Below are positions 4,263-5,887 of a stretch of 5,887 bases of DNA, one piece after another. The notes under the pieces are model-generated. The model did no database searches and had not been told where the DNA came from. It saw only the letters and a program-made list of their open reading frames with translations. Each line of letters opens with the position of its first letter. Position 1 is the first letter of the stretch. Position numbers and translations under genes: made by a program. This DNA is from Acidobacteriota bacterium (GTDB lineage: Bacteria > Acidobacteriota > Vicinamibacteria > Vicinamibacterales > UBA2999): contig CANIBQ010000171.1 in NCBI GenBank assembly GCA_947465645.1, forward strand, positions 1 to 5,887. Direction: 5' to 3'.

Positions 4263-5887
4263 CTACTCCAGCACCGCGTCCGCGTTGTCACCGAGTAGGA
4301 GCTGGCGGTGCGCCCAGAAGGGGGCGCTCCCCTGCTGCAGCACCGCATCGTGGAACGTCTTGAGCGAGAACTTCCCGCTCTGGCGTTCCTTGTAGTCGTT
4401 GCGAAGTTTCAGCATCATCAGCTTCCCTGCCGAGTAGACCAGATAGGTCGGATCGAATGTGCCGCGCTCGGCTTCCCGGCGCGCGGTGGCTTCCTCGAGG
4501 AACGCCTCGTCTCTGAAGAACCGCATCCCCTGCTCCACCGACAGGTCTTCGCAGTGCAGGCGGATACAGACGATGAAGCGCGCGAGGCGGACGAGCGCTT
4601 CCCCCAGTTGCCCGAGCTTGAGCGTGGCATCGCCGCGGTGGAAGCCGGCTTCGATCATCATGTGCTCGCAGTAGTGCGCCCACCCTTCGACGAAGGACGC
4701 TGGTGCGAAGAAGATCGACTTGCGGGTCTTCGACTCGACCTTCCGCAGGTGCTGATAGTGGAGGAAATGCCCGGGGAACACCTCGTGAATCGAGATGTTC
4801 CAGAGGGTCGGCAGGTTGAAGTCGCGCAGGTGCTCCTTCTGCCGCTCCGCCGGCCAGCTCCGATCGGCGTCGGTGAGATAGTAGTAGGCGCGGCGCGGCT
4901 TTGCTTCGAAGGGCCCTGGCGTCCACATGCTGGCGGAGGCCCAGCGATAGAAATCCGGTGAGGGCGCCACCACCACTGGCTCGCCATCGGGAATCGACAC
5001 GATCGCCTGACGCTGGAGAAACTCCTCGAGTTCCTTCACCTGCGCCTGCGCGGTCTTCACGAGTTCGCCGGTCGCGGGCTGCTGCTCCTTCATGGCGCGC
5101 CAGGCCGCCATCGGATCGGCGCCATTCATCTTGCCGGCGACCGATCGGAACTCCTCCTGCACCAGGTGCAACTCGCGCTCGGCGATGGCGAGCAGGCGGT
5201 CGGCGCTGAGGGAAAGTCCCTCGTCCAGCTTCAGCTTGCGCTCGAACTTCTCGCGACCGAGACGGAACGACGCCTTCGCGCGCGGCGCGAGGTCGGTTTC
5301 GAGAAACTCGATATAGCCCTTGATGGCCGCGGCGGCTTCGGTCGATGTGTCGGCGAGGTCGCCGAGGATGTGCAGGTCGTCGAGTGAGGAAAAGGCGCGC
5401 GGCAGATCGGACTCGATGAACTTCAGCGCCCCCCGCCACGTTTCGAGGCCGACCTTGACGAAGATGCCAGGACACTCCTTGACGTTGTCGCGCGCGGCCT
5501 GCACCAGCCGCGGCACCTGCCGAAGCTTCGAGGCGACGCGGCGGGCCCGCTCCGCTTCCGGCGCGTAGGCAAAGAGCGCCTGCGTCGCGAGGCTGGTGCC
5601 GATGATCTCGGCGTAGAGCTGCGGGCTGCGCTCCGCCGGACGGATCTGCTCGAGGTCGAACATCCGCCCTTCGACATCGGCCGCCAGAATCCCGTGGTCG
5701 ACGCGGTCGGACGGGGAGAGGTGCTGCGAATCGATCTGGTGAAGCCGACGCGAAAAACCCGCCAGTGCTCGTACGTGGGCATCGGTCGCCGTCCGGCTCA
5801 GATCGTCCAGCAGGTCGTCATGCAGGTGGACGCCGTCCAGGGTGGCGTTACTCGGGTGCACCTCGTGGAGGTACGCGAGATAGTCGT
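4263..5887 (-). CDS. DUF885 family metallohydrolase, 5' end beyond window
   Basis: 540 residues are visible; the frame is open to the right edge (D-Y-L-A-Y-L-H-E-V-H-P-S-N-A-T-L-D-G...), so a short N-terminal part is missing, with a signal peptide if there is one. The family pattern of an N-terminal P-x-x-A-T-x-x-G-x-H-x-x-D...D-L-S is present at once. The key motif is H-E-V-F-P-G-H (visible residues 367-373, bases 4787-4767), a HExxxGH variant of the zinc-metallopeptidase HExxH motif. It is followed by F-V-E400-G-W-A-H-Y-C-E, whose glutamate is the likely third metal ligand. The C-terminal part contains P-T-Y-L-V-Y-S-A-G-K, also typical of the family. DUF885 proteins are presumed metal-dependent peptidases or hydrolases, but substrates are mostly unknown, so no gene name is given. 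A GTG at 5861 is an internal valine and not a likely start. The FmdB-type gene follows by 4 bp in the same operon. Confidence 0.92.
   Translation of the reverse strand, partial: DYLAYLHEVHPSNATLDGVHLHDDLLDDLSRTATDAHVRALAGFSRRLHQIDSQHLSPSDRVDHGILAADVEGRMFDLEQIRPAERSPQLYAEIIGTSLATQALFAYAPEAERARRVASKLRQVPRLVQAARDNVKECPGIFVKVGLETWRGALKFIESDLPRAFSSLDDLHILGDLADTSTEAAAAIKGYIEFLETDLAPRAKASFRLGREKFERKLKLDEGLSLSADRLLAIAERELHLVQEEFRSVAGKMNGADPMAAWRAMKEQQPATGELVKTAQAQVKELEEFLQRQAIVSIPDGEPVVVAPSPDFYRWASASMWTPGPFEAKPRRAYYYLTDADRSWPAERQKEHLRDFNLPTLWNISIHEVFPGHFLHYQHLRKVESKTRKSIFFAPASFVEGWAHYCEHMMIEAGFHRGDATLKLGQLGEALVRLARFIVCIRLHCEDLSVEQGMRFFRDEAFLEEATARREAERGTFDPTYLVYSAGKLMMLKLRNDYKERQSGKFSLKTFHDAVLQQGSAPFWAHRQLLLGDNADAVLE
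4266..4269 (-). promoter_or_regulatory. Ribosome binding site of the FmdB-type gene, inside the DUF885 3' end
   Basis: GGAG on the minus strand lies 7 nt before the GTG at 4258 and within the codons just ahead of the DUF885 stop codon (TAG, 4265-4263). This decides the GTG start over the longer ATG-4348 frame and points to translational coupling of the two genes. It is the only clear Shine-Dalgarno I find in the window. Confidence 0.7.

Noticed and set aside
4288..5475. 395-codon minus-strand frame and a plus-strand frame (4308-4961) within DUF885
   Set aside because: Arg/Ala/Pro-rich out-of-frame translation; the DUF885 frame carries the HEVFPGH and EGWA motifs.
1..5887. CRISPR array, transposase, phage, toxin-antitoxin or defence genes
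   Set aside because: I looked on both strands and found no repeat-spacer pattern and no protein resembling these; all large frames are accounted for by ordinary genes.

Overview
This is a GC-rich bacterial chromosomal window (about 60-65% G+C by eye) made almost entirely of housekeeping and conserved accessory genes. The mix is a tandem-thioredoxin-fold protein with one CxxC, a TauE/SafE-type permease, SerRS, GalU, an FmdB-type zinc ribbon with a charged tail and a DUF885 metallohydrolase. Start codons include several GTGs and Shine-Dalgarno sites are sparse. This would fit a soil or metagenomic Acidobacteriota-like (Vicinamibacteria-type) genome, but that placement is an inference from gene flavour and no marker here proves it.

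Layout from left to right. (1) 2-664 (+) is a thioredoxin/PDO-like protein. (2) 665-754 is a short convergent intergenic gap. It holds a stretch on the minus strand (736 to 674) whose two ends match a tRNA-Ser and whose middle is shortened, so it looks like a decayed tRNA-Ser copy. (3) 755-1486 (-) is a TSUP/DUF81 membrane permease. (4) 1515-1604 (-) is an intact tRNA-Ser(UGA) with encoded CCA. (5) 1605-1632 is a tandem array of four heptamers, followed by an 11-bp inverted repeat (1632-1668) that straddles the serS stop codon. (6) 1645-2931 (-) is serS. (7) 2932-2956 is a 25-bp divergent spacer with an 11-bp palindromic element. (8) 2957-3862 (+) is galU. (9) 3866-4258 (-) is an FmdB-family zinc-ribbon protein, tail to tail with galU with 3 bp between stop codons. 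(10) 4263-5887 (-) is a DUF885 metallohydrolase that enters from beyond the right edge and forms a tight pair with the FmdB gene.

Functional reading. The minus-strand block serS > tRNA-Ser(UGA) places the synthetase directly upstream of one of its substrate tRNAs, with no clear separate tRNA promoter in the 40-bp gap, so co-transcription is plausible. galU supplies UDP-glucose for envelope and polysaccharide synthesis and shares only the 25-bp divergent spacer with serS. DUF885 > FmdB looks like a two-gene transcription unit. I see no phage genes, transposase, CRISPR array, toxin-antitoxin pair or defence system, and no stretch over 300 bp without a gene. The most unusual signals are small non-coding ones: the tRNA-Ser-like relic on the far side of the permease gene from the intact tRNA-Ser, the heptamer array, the serS-end hairpin and the compact divergent promoter with possible leaderless starts.
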